Part shown: positions 9,208 to 16,882 of the stretch, piece after piece
Layout of the letters: every line of letters begins with the position of its first letter
How positions within the stretch are numbered: position 1 is the stretch's first letter
NCBI RefSeq assembly: GCF_026626635.1
Contig: NZ_JAPNKA010000001.1
Location: forward strand, 10,648,501-10,712,500
Length of the DNA stretch: 64,000 nucleotides
From: Archangium lansingense
GTDB lineage: Bacteria > Myxococcota > Myxococcia > Myxococcales > Myxococcaceae
Direction of reading: 5' to 3'
The notes under the pieces: model-generated
What the model was told of the DNA's origin: nothing
Database searches by the model: none
Seen by the model: the letters and a program-made list of their open reading frames with translations, nothing else
Translations under genes and position numbers: made by a program

Positions 9208-10188
9208 TCACGGAGCTCCCGCCAACAACAGATCCAACGGAACCGGCAGCACCTCGCGCAGCCACGGGCCGAGCAGCATCACCTCGAGCGCCGCGACCGA
9301 CAACCACGGGCCGAAGGGGATGCTGGTGGGGCCCGGCTCCCAGTCATCCTCCTCATCCTCGTCCTCCTCCTCCTCCCGGTTGCCTGCCGAGGGAGCGCCC
9401 ACCTGCTCTGGCGCCGGCCCGGGCTCGCCTGCCGAGGCTGTCTCCGTCCCAGGGGCCGAGGGCGGCGGCGTGGTGGCGGACTCAGACTCGGGCTCTGGCG
9501 CCGGTCCCGCACGCCCGCGGAAGAGCAGCAGCAGCGAGCCCACCACCGCCCCCTGCAACGAGGAGAGGAAGATGACGGCGAGCAGCGACTTCCACGTGAG
9601 GAAGGCGCCAATGAGCGCGAGCAGATCCTTGTCTCCCGCGCCCAGCGCCTCCTTCTTGAAGATCTTCTCCCCCAGCCACTCCATGAACCAGAAGACGAGG
9701 AAGCCAGCCACGGCGCCGATGATGGAGTCGCGCACCCGGTCCAGCCCCATGGGCGCGGAGAGCACCACGCCCGCGGCGATGCCCGGCCACGTCAGCTGGT
9801 GCGGCAATATCCAGTGCTCCAAATCAATGAAGGAGAGCGGCACCAGCAGCAGCACCATCACCAGGGCAGCCACCAGCTCGGGCGTCCAACCAAAGCGGCG
9901 CTGGCAAGCCAGGAAGAGCAGCGCGGTGAGCAACTCGATGAGCGGGTAGCGCCAGGAGATGGACTGGCCGCACGAGCTGCAACGTCCGCGCAGTGCGAGC
10001 CACGACAAGACTGGAATGTTCTCGTACCAAGCGAGTTGATGCCCGCACTTGGGACACCGCGAACGGGGATGCACGATGCTCTCGTCCGCGGGCACGCGAG
10101 CGATCACGACATTCAAGAAACTGCCGAAGAGCAGGCCCAGGACGACAATCACCGTCACGGCCAAGCCTTCCACCGCCTGAGGAGTCAC
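9208..10188 (-). CDS. pilD: prepilin peptidase / N-methylase PilD
   Basis: Polytopic aspartyl protease (A24) that cleaves the class III leader of PilA and minor pilins and N-methylates the new Phe. Two CxxC pairs (CPKC, CSSC, about residues 45-73) form the zinc site of the methylase loop. Catalytic Asp residues are in SFIDLEHWILP and the GxGD motif GAGDKDLLALIGAF. The start is a GTG at 10188 (AGGGA site 9 nt upstream). At 326 aa it is longer than usual because of an acidic, Pro-rich loop of about 75 residues (including REEEEDEDEEDDWE) before the last membrane segments. It is the first gene of pilD-S2-R2, divergent from pilA. Confidence 0.96.
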   Translation of the reverse strand: MTPQAVEGLAVTVIVVLGLLFGSFLNVVIARVPADESIVHPRSRCPKCGHQLAWYENIPVLSWLALRGRCSSCGQSISWRYPLIELLTALLFLACQRRFGWTPELVAALVMVLLLVPLSFIDLEHWILPHQLTWPGIAAGVVLSAPMGLDRVRDSIIGAVAGFLVFWFMEWLGEKIFKKEALGAGDKDLLALIGAFLTWKSLLAVIFLSSLQGAVVGSLLLLFRGRAGPAPEPESESATTPPPSAPGTETASAGEPGPAPEQVGAPSAGNREEEEDEDEEDDWEPGPTSIPFGPWLSVAALEVMLLGPWLREVLPVPLDLLLAGAP

Positions 10189-10268
10189 GTTCTGCGTCCC
10201 TTCGTTCCTCGAGAAGCTCCGGAGGGCAGAGCATAGGGCCCGAGCGCGTCACCCGGGCAGACGATTCC

Positions 10269-10284
10269 TGTCACTCCAGTGACA
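10269..10284. promoter_or_regulatory. palindrome with TGTC half-sites, candidate PilR operator
   Basis: TGTCACTccAGTGACA is a perfect 7-bp inverted repeat with a 2-bp centre, in the 250-bp region between divergent pilD and pilA. It ends five bases before the TGGCAC of the proposed pilA promoter. The half-site contains TGTC, the core reported for Pseudomonas PilR sites. Further GTCAC copies occur nearby (about 10249 and 10304). The function is inferred. Confidence 0.45.
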
Positions 10285-10289
10285 AAAAT

Positions 10290-10305
10290 TGGCACCCGCA
10301 TCGCG
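10290..10305 (+). promoter_or_regulatory. candidate sigma-54 (-24/-12) promoter of pilA
   Basis: TGGCAC-N5-TCGCG: the -24 element is perfect, the -12 element keeps the invariant GC at correct spacing but not TTGC. The transcript would start near 10317, about 120 nt before the pilA ATG. A second, weaker candidate (TGGCAG-N5-TGGCT) lies at 10346-10361. PilR in this cluster is a sigma-54 activator, which fits either site. Confidence 0.5.
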
Positions 10306-10438
10306 TCACTTGGCGCGTGATCCAACGCAAGTACCTGGATCAGCGTGGCAGGTCCGTGGCTTTGACGCTGGCACCGTTCGTGCTATTCCTCACAACGGCT
10401 TCGGCCGCAACCCATCCTTCACCCGAAGGGAACACCCC

Positions 10439-11077
10439 ATGACCCGTCTGTTCGCTCGTAAGAACCGCGGCTTCACCCTGATCGAGCTCATGATCGTGGT
10501 GGCCATCATCGGCATCCTCGCTGCCATCGCCATCCCGAACTTCATCAAGTTCCAGGCTCGCTCCAAGCAGGGTGAGGCCAAGGCCAACCTGAAGGCTTGG
10601 TTCACCACGCAGCGCGCCTTCCTCCAGGAGAAGGACCGCTACGAGGAGGACATCAAGATCATCGGTTACGCCCCCGAGCGCGGCAACCGCTACGCCTACT
10701 ACTTCTCGCAGACCAAGACGTTCGAGATCCGTGGCGAGGACAAGATCGCGGACCTCGACTCCGCCACCGCCATCACGGTTGACACCGGTAAGTTCAAGGG
10801 CGCGACCACCGACCCGACCCCCGCTCCGCTCGGTGGTCTGTCCCACGTCGGCACGGGCGCGGCTCCCAAGCAGCCCGGCATCTCCGGCACCTGCCCTGGC
10901 TGCAACATCGACGCGGTCGCGGCCGGCAACGTCGACAACGAGATCGTCGGCAACGACACCTGGTACATCTCCACGTCCGACGCCAAGGGCTCTGCCAACT
11001 GCGGCAACGCCGATGAGAAGATGGCCGTCGCCGGTACGCCGTTCATGAACTACAACGACGTGGACTGCGACAAGTAA
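10439..11077 (+). CDS. pilA: major type IV pilin PilA
   Basis: 212 aa pilin precursor. The start at the ATG at 10439 gives the 11-residue basic leader MTRLFARKNRG, cleaved before FTLIELMIVVAIIGILAAIAIP. Gly -1, Phe +1 and Glu +5 are all present, followed by the hydrophobic assembly helix. The C-terminal globular domain has four Cys (CPGC, one in NCGNADEK, one in the last four residues), able to form disulfides including the D-loop. Third codon positions are almost exclusively C or G, as expected for a very highly expressed gene. The gene stands alone between its own promoter region and a strong hairpin, and faces away from pilD. Confidence 0.97.
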   Translation: MTRLFARKNRGFTLIELMIVVAIIGILAAIAIPNFIKFQARSKQGEAKANLKAWFTTQRAFLQEKDRYEEDIKIIGYAPERGNRYAYYFSQTKTFEIRGEDKIADLDSATAITVDTGKFKGATTDPTPAPLGGLSHVGTGAAPKQPGISGTCPGCNIDAVAAGNVDNEIVGNDTWYISTSDAKGSANCGNADEKMAVAGTPFMNYNDVDCDK

Positions 11078-11122
11078 TACCCCCGCCATCGGTCTGGCTT
11101 TCAGGAGCCGCCGTTGGATACA

Positions 11123-11156
11123 AAAGGACATCCGGGCATAAACCCGGGTGTCCTTT
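11123..11156 (+). terminator. strong intrinsic terminator / 3' stem-loop after pilA
   Basis: AAAGGACATCCGGG (11123-11136) pairs with CCCGGGTGTCCTTT (11143-11156) with one G-T wobble and a 6-nt loop, followed by CTGTTTTAA. It lies 45 nt past the pilA stop and only 16 nt before the pilG start. It should lower pilG-H-I expression relative to pilA, or stabilise a pilA-only mRNA. Confidence 0.85.
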
Positions 11157-11172
11157 CTGTTTTAATGCCGCT

Positions 11173-12075
11173 ATGAGGTCGCGAACTTATCTGCCTGCCC
11201 TGCTGGTCGGCCTACTCAGCCTGACCACCCTCGTCCTGCTCGCATCGCCTCCTCGCAAGCCTCCCCGTGGCCCCCACCAGGAGCCCCTGCTCCCCCGTCA
11301 GGAGCTGCTCCGCCTGGTTGGCCGTGGCTACCTGGAGCTGGTCGCCGACTACTTCTGGCTCCAACTCGTCCAGACCACTGGCAGTGCGATCGATGCCGAG
11401 GAATACCGAGACATCTACCCCTATGCGGACCTCACCACCGATCTGGATCCCAAGTTCGGCATGGTCTACCCGTTCGCCGCCGGAGTGATGCCTACCAACC
11501 TGGGGCGTGAGATCTGGGTCAACACCGAGGAGTCCACCCGGCTGCTGCGCAAGGGACTGAAGCTGTTCCCGAACGATCTCAAGATGCACATGCTGCTGGC
11601 CTACAACCTGAGCGCCTTCCACAAGCAGTACCAGGAGGCCGCCCAGGTGCTGGAACAGGCCTCGAAACTCCCGGGTGCGCCCTCCTACCTGCCTGCCCTG
11701 GCCACCCGCCTCTATGCCCAATCCGGAAGCGTGAACGCCGGCCTCGCGCTGGCCCGCTCCCTCGTGGACTCCGCCGAGGATGAGGAGACGCGCGCGATCT
11801 TCAAACAGCGCGTGTTCGATCTGGAGATCGAAGGAGAGCTGCGGCGCGTGGACGCCGCCATCGACCGCTTCCGCCAGACGTTCGGCGCGGCCCCGCCCGA
11901 TATCGATACGCTGCTGTGGCTGGGCTTCCTGGACAGGCCGCCGTACGACCCCAAGGGCGGCGGTTTCGTCATTGGCACTGACGAGCGCGCCTATTCGGAA
12001 ACCCAGCAGCGGCGACTCGAAGTCTTCACCCCCGACAACCGTGGTTACCAATGGGCCATGCCCATGGAGAAGTGA
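11173..12075 (+). CDS. pilG: PilG, pilus assembly factor (TPR-like, exported)
   Basis: 300 aa. The N-terminus (MRSRTYLPALLVGLLSLTTLVLLA) is a signal anchor or signal peptide. The remainder is alpha-helical with TPR-like helices (TRLLRKGLKLFPNDLKMHMLLAYNL and PSYLPALATRLYAQSG). The YLELVADYFWLQLVQ and YPYADLTTDLDP segments recall the M. xanthus PilG accessory protein that works with the PilH/PilI ABC transporter, as I remember it. The start at 11173 has no clear ribosome site and lies 16 nt from the pilA hairpin. It is followed after 3 nt by pilH. Confidence 0.85.
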   Translation: MRSRTYLPALLVGLLSLTTLVLLASPPRKPPRGPHQEPLLPRQELLRLVGRGYLELVADYFWLQLVQTTGSAIDAEEYRDIYPYADLTTDLDPKFGMVYPFAAGVMPTNLGREIWVNTEESTRLLRKGLKLFPNDLKMHMLLAYNLSAFHKQYQEAAQVLEQASKLPGAPSYLPALATRLYAQSGSVNAGLALARSLVDSAEDEETRAIFKQRVFDLEIEGELRRVDAAIDRFRQTFGAAPPDIDTLLWLGFLDRPPYDPKGGGFVIGTDERAYSETQQRRLEVFTPDNRGYQWAMPMEK

Positions 12076-12078
12076 CCC

Positions 12079-13041
12079 ATGGACTCTCCCTCCCCCATCG
12101 AAATCCGAAACCTGTCCAAGACGTACCGGCTCGGCTTCTTCATGAACCGGCAGGTGCGCGCCCTCCAGTCGCTGGATCTCTCGTTGAGGCCAGGCCAGGT
12201 GTACGGGCTGCTCGGGCCCAATGGCGCCGGCAAATCCACCACCATCAAGATTCTCCTGAACCTGGTGCAGCCCTCGGGAGGAGAGGCGCGGCTGTTCGGC
12301 CTTCCACCGACGCAACGGGAGGCACGCCGCCGGGTGGGCTATGTGCCGGAGAACCCAGCGCCCTACGAGTACCTCACCGGCCGTGAGTTCGTCACGTTGT
12401 CGGGACGGCTGGCGGGAATGAGCGGCAAGGAGTTGGATGACCGCGTCTCCGAGGTGCTGGGCATGGTGCAGATGACCCGCGCCGCCAACCTGCAGATCCG
12501 CCGCTACAGCAAGGGCATGGTGCAGCGTGTGGCGCTGGCGCAGGCCTTGGTGGCCAAGCCCGACCTGCTCATCCTGGACGAGCCCACCTCGGGGTTGGAT
12601 CCCGTGGGCCGCCGGCAGATCCGCGACCTCATCCTCGAGGAGCGCCACCGAGGCACCACGGTGCTCTTCTGCACGCACATCATCCCGGACGTGGAAGCGC
12701 TCTGTGATCGAGTGGCCGTGCTGGTGGGCGGCCGGCGCGTGCGCGAGGGCAGCGTGGCCGAGCTGGTGAGCTCGCAGGCCACGCACGTGGAGCTGACGGT
12801 GGAGGGGCTGCCGCTGGAGCGCATCCAGGCAATGGAGATTCCCCTGGAGATGACCCGGCAGTTGGAGAACCGCGTGCTGCTGCACGTGCGCGAGGCGGAT
12901 GCCCAGCCACTGCTCAAGCGCGTGCTGGAGTCCGGCGGACGCGTCACCCAGCTCCAGCCCGCCCGTTTCTCATTGGAAGAACTGTTCCTGCGTGCGCTGG
13001 AAGAGGCCAAGCAGGGTCCCGTTGGAGGAGAGATTTCGTGA
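12079..13041 (+). CDS. pilH: ABC transporter ATP-binding protein PilH
   Basis: 320 aa ATPase subunit. Walker A GPNGAGKST (about 49-57), Q-loop, a variant signature YSKGMVQRV in place of LSGGQ (as in many exporters of the ABC-2 type), Walker B LLILDEPTSGLD and switch His in CTHI. A C-terminal domain of about 90 residues follows the ATPase core, as in ABC-2 type exporters. With PilI it forms a transporter that in M. xanthus is required for pilus assembly; the cargo is unknown. It starts 3 nt after pilG, and its stop overlaps pilI. Confidence 0.93.
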   Translation: MDSPSPIEIRNLSKTYRLGFFMNRQVRALQSLDLSLRPGQVYGLLGPNGAGKSTTIKILLNLVQPSGGEARLFGLPPTQREARRRVGYVPENPAPYEYLTGREFVTLSGRLAGMSGKELDDRVSEVLGMVQMTRAANLQIRRYSKGMVQRVALAQALVAKPDLLILDEPTSGLDPVGRRQIRDLILEERHRGTTVLFCTHIIPDVEALCDRVAVLVGGRRVREGSVAELVSSQATHVELTVEGLPLERIQAMEIPLEMTRQLENRVLLHVREADAQPLLKRVLESGGRVTQLQPARFSLEELFLRALEEAKQGPVGGEIS

Positions 13042-13808
13042 TGGGTCCGTTCGTCGCCCTGGCGCTCAATGGTTTCCGGGAAGCCCGGCGCAACCGCGTC
13101 ACCCTGCTGGTGGCCATCTTCGCGCTGGCCATGCTGATGTCCACCTCGCTCGTGCTGGAGGTCACCGTCGGCACGTTCGACCGCGTCATCACCGACGTGG
13201 GCCTGGGGACCATGAGCCTGATGTTGGTGCTGCTCACCATCTTCCTCTCCAGCGGGCTCATCTCGCGGGAGATCGAACGGCGCACCATCTTCCTCATGGT
13301 GTCCAAGCCCCTGTCGCGTGGCGCGTTCCTGGTGGGCCGGCTGATGGGCAACATGCTCACCGTGACGGTGCTGCAGCTGCTCATGGCCGCGCTCTTCTTC
13401 CTGATGATGCGCTTCTACGGCTCTCCCATCAGCACCGCTCACCTGGCGGCGGTGGGCATGCTGTGGTTCGAGCTGTGGGTGCTCAGCGCCGTGGGCTTCC
13501 TGATGTCCAGCTTCTCCAGCCAGATGGTGTCGGCCTTCGTCACCGTGAGCACCTACTTCGCGGGCCACCTGGCCTCGGACATCTACGCGCTGGCCGGAAG
13601 GTCCAAGAGCGACGGAATCCAGGCACTGGGCAAGGCCGTGTACTACCTGATGCCGGACCTGTCGCGCTTCAACTACCGGCCGCACGCGACGTACTACGCG
13701 AGCATCGCGTCCAGCGAGCTGCTGTCCACCGCCCTGTACGGCATGGCCTATACCGGCGTGCTGGTGGCGCTGGCCGTCATCCTCTTCAACCGGCGCGACT
13801 TCCGCTGA
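13041..13808 (+). CDS. pilI: ABC-2 type transporter permease PilI
   Basis: 255 aa, six predicted membrane segments (about 20-40, 55-75, 100-125, 140-165, 170-190 and 230-250) with the ABC-2 permease pattern LISREIERRTIFLMVSKPLSR after the second helix. The start is placed at the ATG that shares its A with the pilH stop (TGATG); a GTG three bases earlier is also possible. GGAGAG lies 8 nt upstream. It is the last gene of the block; pilR converges on it with only 25 nt between stops. Confidence 0.9.
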   Translation: MGPFVALALNGFREARRNRVTLLVAIFALAMLMSTSLVLEVTVGTFDRVITDVGLGTMSLMLVLLTIFLSSGLISREIERRTIFLMVSKPLSRGAFLVGRLMGNMLTVTVLQLLMAALFFLMMRFYGSPISTAHLAAVGMLWFELWVLSAVGFLMSSFSSQMVSAFVTVSTYFAGHLASDIYALAGRSKSDGIQALGKAVYYLMPDLSRFNYRPHATYYASIASSELLSTALYGMAYTGVLVALAVILFNRRDFR

Positions 13809-13833
13809 GGTGCCCGACCCGGGGCGGCGAGGC

Positions 13834-15234
13834 TCAGGCCTCGTCCTCCCGGTCGGACAGCCCGTGCTTGGCCAGCCGGTAGCGGAAGGAGCGGAACGTC
13901 AGGCCGAGCAGCTCCGCCGCGCGAATCTTCACCCCGCCAGCCTGGGCCAGGGCGGCCAGCAGGTAGCGCCGCTCGGCGTCGTCCAGGTGGTGCTCCAGCG
14001 AGAAGCCAGCGCCGAGTGACACCTCCGCCGAGGAGGAAGTGGCCGCCGGCGAAGGAGCCGGCTCACCGCGCAGCGTGGGCGGGAGCGCGGCCAGCGTCAG
14101 CGCGTCTCCATCCGCCAGCGTGGCCGCGCGCTCGACGATGTTCTCCAGCTGGCGCACGTTGCCCGGGAAGGAGTAGGCGGACAGCACCGCCAGCGCCTCC
14201 GGCGAGAAGCGCAACCCCGGCCGGCCCAGCTCCTTGCGCTGCCGCTCGAGGAAGTGCTCGGCCAGCAGCGCGATGTCCCCTGACCGCTCGCGCAACGGCG
14301 GCAGCTCGAGGGTGATGACGTTGAGGCGGTAGAAGAGATCCTCCCGGAAGCGCCCCGCCTTCACCTCGGCCTCCAGGCGCCGGTTGGTAGCGGCCACCAC
14401 GCGCGCCTGGAAGGGAATCTCCGCCGAGCTGCCCACCGGCTTCACCTTGCGCTCCTGCAGCACCCGCAAGAGCTTCACCTGCGTGGCCAGCGGCACCTCG
14501 CCAATCTCGTCGAGGAACACCGTGCCCTCCCCCGCGTGCACCAGCAGGCCCGGACGCTCCTGCGTGGCGCCGGTGAAGGCTCCCTTCACGTGACCAAAGA
14601 GCTCGCTCTCCAGCACGCCCTCGTTGAGGGCCGCGCAGTTGACGGGGAGGAAGGGTTGGCCAGCACGCTGGCTCTTGAGGTGAATGGCCTTGGCGATGAG
14701 CTCCTTGCCCGTACCGCTCTCCCCGTGGATGAGGACGGTGGAGCGCGTGGGCGCCACCTTCTCCACCAGGCTCCAGACGGCGCGCATCCGCTCGCTGCGG
14801 CCCACCCCCATCACGCCCGCGCCGGGCACCAGGTGCTCGCGCAGCGACACGTTCTCCCGACGCAGCGAGCGCTTCTCCAGCGCCTTCTGCACCAGCAGCT
14901 TCAGCTCCTCGTTGTCGAAGGGCTTGCCGATGTAGTCGTACGCCCCCTCGCGCATGGCCTCCACCGCCGAGGCCGCCGTGCCGAAGGCAGTGATGACGAT
15001 GACCTCGGGCGGCTCGGCCAGCGAGCGTGTGGCGCGCAGCACGTCCATGCCGCTCTGCGAGGCGCCCAGCTTCATGTCGGTGATGACCAGGTCCACCTGC
15101 GCCGAGCTCAGCACCTCCCGGGCCGCCCGCACGCTGTCCGCGCACGTCACCTGGTAGCCCGCCCGGGCCAGCAGCACCTCCAGGAACTCGCGCATCGACA
15201 GCTCATCGTCCACCACCAGGATGTGCACGGCCAC
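13834..15234 (-). CDS. pilR: sigma-54-dependent response regulator PilR
   Basis: 466 aa NtrC-type activator of pilA. I use the GTG at 15234 (VAVHILVVDDE), which has GGGAG five bases upstream and lies 16 nt after pilS; the 33-codon ATG extension has unlike composition. The receiver has phospho-Asp in DLVITDMKLG and Lys in YIGKPF. The AAA+ domain has Walker A GESGTGKE, a canonical GAFTGA loop, Walker B GTVFLDEIGEVP and R-finger FREDLFYRLNVI. The Fis-type HTH at the end reads GVKIRAAELLGLTFRSFRYRL. Its target promoter is proposed at 10290. Confidence 0.95.
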   Translation of the reverse strand: MAVHILVVDDELSMREFLEVLLARAGYQVTCADSVRAAREVLSSAQVDLVITDMKLGASQSGMDVLRATRSLAEPPEVIVITAFGTAASAVEAMREGAYDYIGKPFDNEELKLLVQKALEKRSLRRENVSLREHLVPGAGVMGVGRSERMRAVWSLVEKVAPTRSTVLIHGESGTGKELIAKAIHLKSQRAGQPFLPVNCAALNEGVLESELFGHVKGAFTGATQERPGLLVHAGEGTVFLDEIGEVPLATQVKLLRVLQERKVKPVGSSAEIPFQARVVAATNRRLEAEVKAGRFREDLFYRLNVITLELPPLRERSGDIALLAEHFLERQRKELGRPGLRFSPEALAVLSAYSFPGNVRQLENIVERAATLADGDALTLAALPPTLRGEPAPSPAATSSSAEVSLGAGFSLEHHLDDAERRYLLAALAQAGGVKIRAAELLGLTFRSFRYRLAKHGLSDREDEA

Positions 15235-15250
15235 GCTCTCCCTTTCCCCC

Positions 15251-16882
15251 TCAACCCTGCACAGGCAGTTGGATGAGGAACTCAGTCCCCTCCTGCGGGG
15301 AGGAGGACACCCGAATGTTGCCACCATGCGCACGCACGATGGAGTACGCAGTGGACAGGCCCAGCCCGGTACCGCCCTCCCGGGTGCTGAAGAAGGGCTC
15401 GAAGATGCGCGACAGATCCGTGGCGGGAATGCGGCCTCCTGAGTCCCAGATGCGCAGCAGGGCCAACTCGTCGGCGGCTTCCAGCGTCACCCGCACCCGG
15501 CCTCCAGGGCCGGCCGCCTGGAAGGCGTTGCGCAGGATGTTGATGAGCACCTGCCGGAGCTGATCCGCATCCACCGGCACGCGCATGGGGGCCAGCGCCA
15601 TCTCCACCCCCACCTGTGAGGCGAGTGGGTCCACCCGCAGCATGTCCACCGTCTCCGCCACCAGCACCTCCAACTCCAGCGCCTGCTTGACGGGAGGCGG
15701 CGGGCGGGCGAAGCGCAGGAAGTCCTCCACCAGCTTGGACAGCCGGTCCGACTCGCGCAGGAGGATCTCCACCAGCTTGGCGGAGGTCGGATCGCCGCCG
15801 GGCTCCTGGACGAGCAGCTGCGCCGAGCCCCGCATGGAAGCCAGGGGATTGCGAATCTCATGGGCGAGCTGGGCGGCCAGCGTCCCCAAGGCGGCCAGCC
15901 TGTCCGCGCGCTTCAGGTCCTCCTCGATGCGGCGCAGCTCGGTGAGATCCTGGAAGACAACCAGCGTGCCCCCGCCACCACCGGCCTCCAGTGCCGTCAC
16001 CGTCAGCCCGAGGATGCGCAGGCCCGAGGGCGTCTGCACCGTCAGCTCCCGGCGGCGCTGGCGAACCTCGCGCTCCAACACCCCCGGCAGCAGCGCATCC
16101 ACATGCGAGCCCGGCGACAGCCGCCCCTCCAGGGACAGGATGGCGCTGGCGGCCCGGTTGACGAAGGTGACGCGCCCGCCCTCGTCACAGGTGATGAGCC
16201 CCGAGGGCATGCAGGCCAGGATCTGCCGCTGCAGGTGGTCCAGCTTCTTGAGGTCCGCCTCGCGCTCGGACAGCCGCCCGCCCGTGGCCGAAAGCTGGCG
16301 CGTCAGGTAGCCAGCCAGCGCGGCGATGAGGAAGAGGGCCAGCACGTTGCTGCCCAGCAGGAAGGCCAGGCGCTGCCGGCTGACGTCTCCCACGCCCAGG
16401 GGCGGCTCCAGCCACTGGAGCTTTACCGCGACCAGCAGCGAGGCATATGCAATGGCACCAGCCCCCGCGGCGAGCAGGGCGCCCCGGCCATCCAGGAGCA
16501 TGCTCGCGCCGATGACGGCCAGCAGGTAGAGGAAGGTGAAGGGGCTGTCCCCCACTCCCGTGAGGAAGACGAGCACCGAGGCGATGAGCAGGTCGCCTAC
16601 CACCTGCATCACCGCCGCCACCCGGTCCGCGCGGCCTCCGCGCAGCATGAGGCCGTACACCAGGGTGAAGAGGTAGACGAGCCCGATGACCGAGAAGGAC
16701 AGCGTGTCCACCCGGCTGGGCTCTTCCACCATCGGCTGCATCAGCAGCCGGGCCGCCACCGCCACCAGCGACAGGCTGACGGCCACCGTGCGGAACACGG
16801 TGAGCCAGACCAGCCGCGTTCGCAGCGCGTCCGCCTCTGGAGGCGCCGCGAGCACCAGCCCGCCGACGCTACTTGACGGCAC
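15251..16882 (-). CDS. pilS: sensor histidine kinase PilS
   Basis: 543 aa. Six membrane helices in the first 190 residues form the pilin-sensing module known for the family. A PAS domain follows (ILACMPSGLITCDEGGRVTFVNRAA). The H-box LAAQLAHEIRNPLASMRGSAQLL is next, then HATPase motifs NILRNAFQAAG, DSGGRIPATDLSRIFEPFFSTREGGTGLGL. The ATG at 16882 overlaps the end of pilC by 14 nt, so translation is probably coupled. PilS/PilR adjust pilA transcription to pilin level; this is family knowledge, not seen here. Confidence 0.95.
   Translation of the reverse strand: MPSSSVGGLVLAAPPEADALRTRLVWLTVFRTVAVSLSLVAVAARLLMQPMVEEPSRVDTLSFSVIGLVYLFTLVYGLMLRGGRADRVAAVMQVVGDLLIASVLVFLTGVGDSPFTFLYLLAVIGASMLLDGRGALLAAGAGAIAYASLLVAVKLQWLEPPLGVGDVSRQRLAFLLGSNVLALFLIAALAGYLTRQLSATGGRLSEREADLKKLDHLQRQILACMPSGLITCDEGGRVTFVNRAASAILSLEGRLSPGSHVDALLPGVLEREVRQRRRELTVQTPSGLRILGLTVTALEAGGGGGTLVVFQDLTELRRIEEDLKRADRLAALGTLAAQLAHEIRNPLASMRGSAQLLVQEPGGDPTSAKLVEILLRESDRLSKLVEDFLRFARPPPPVKQALELEVLVAETVDMLRVDPLASQVGVEMALAPMRVPVDADQLRQVLINILRNAFQAAGPGGRVRVTLEAADELALLRIWDSGGRIPATDLSRIFEPFFSTREGGTGLGLSTAYSIVRAHGGNIRVSSSPQEGTEFLIQLPVQG

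Noticed and set aside
10346..10361. TGGCAG-N5-TGGCT as the main pilA sigma-54 promoter
   Set aside because: Spacing is correct, but both elements deviate from consensus, while 10290-10305 has a perfect TGGCAC. Kept as a secondary candidate only.
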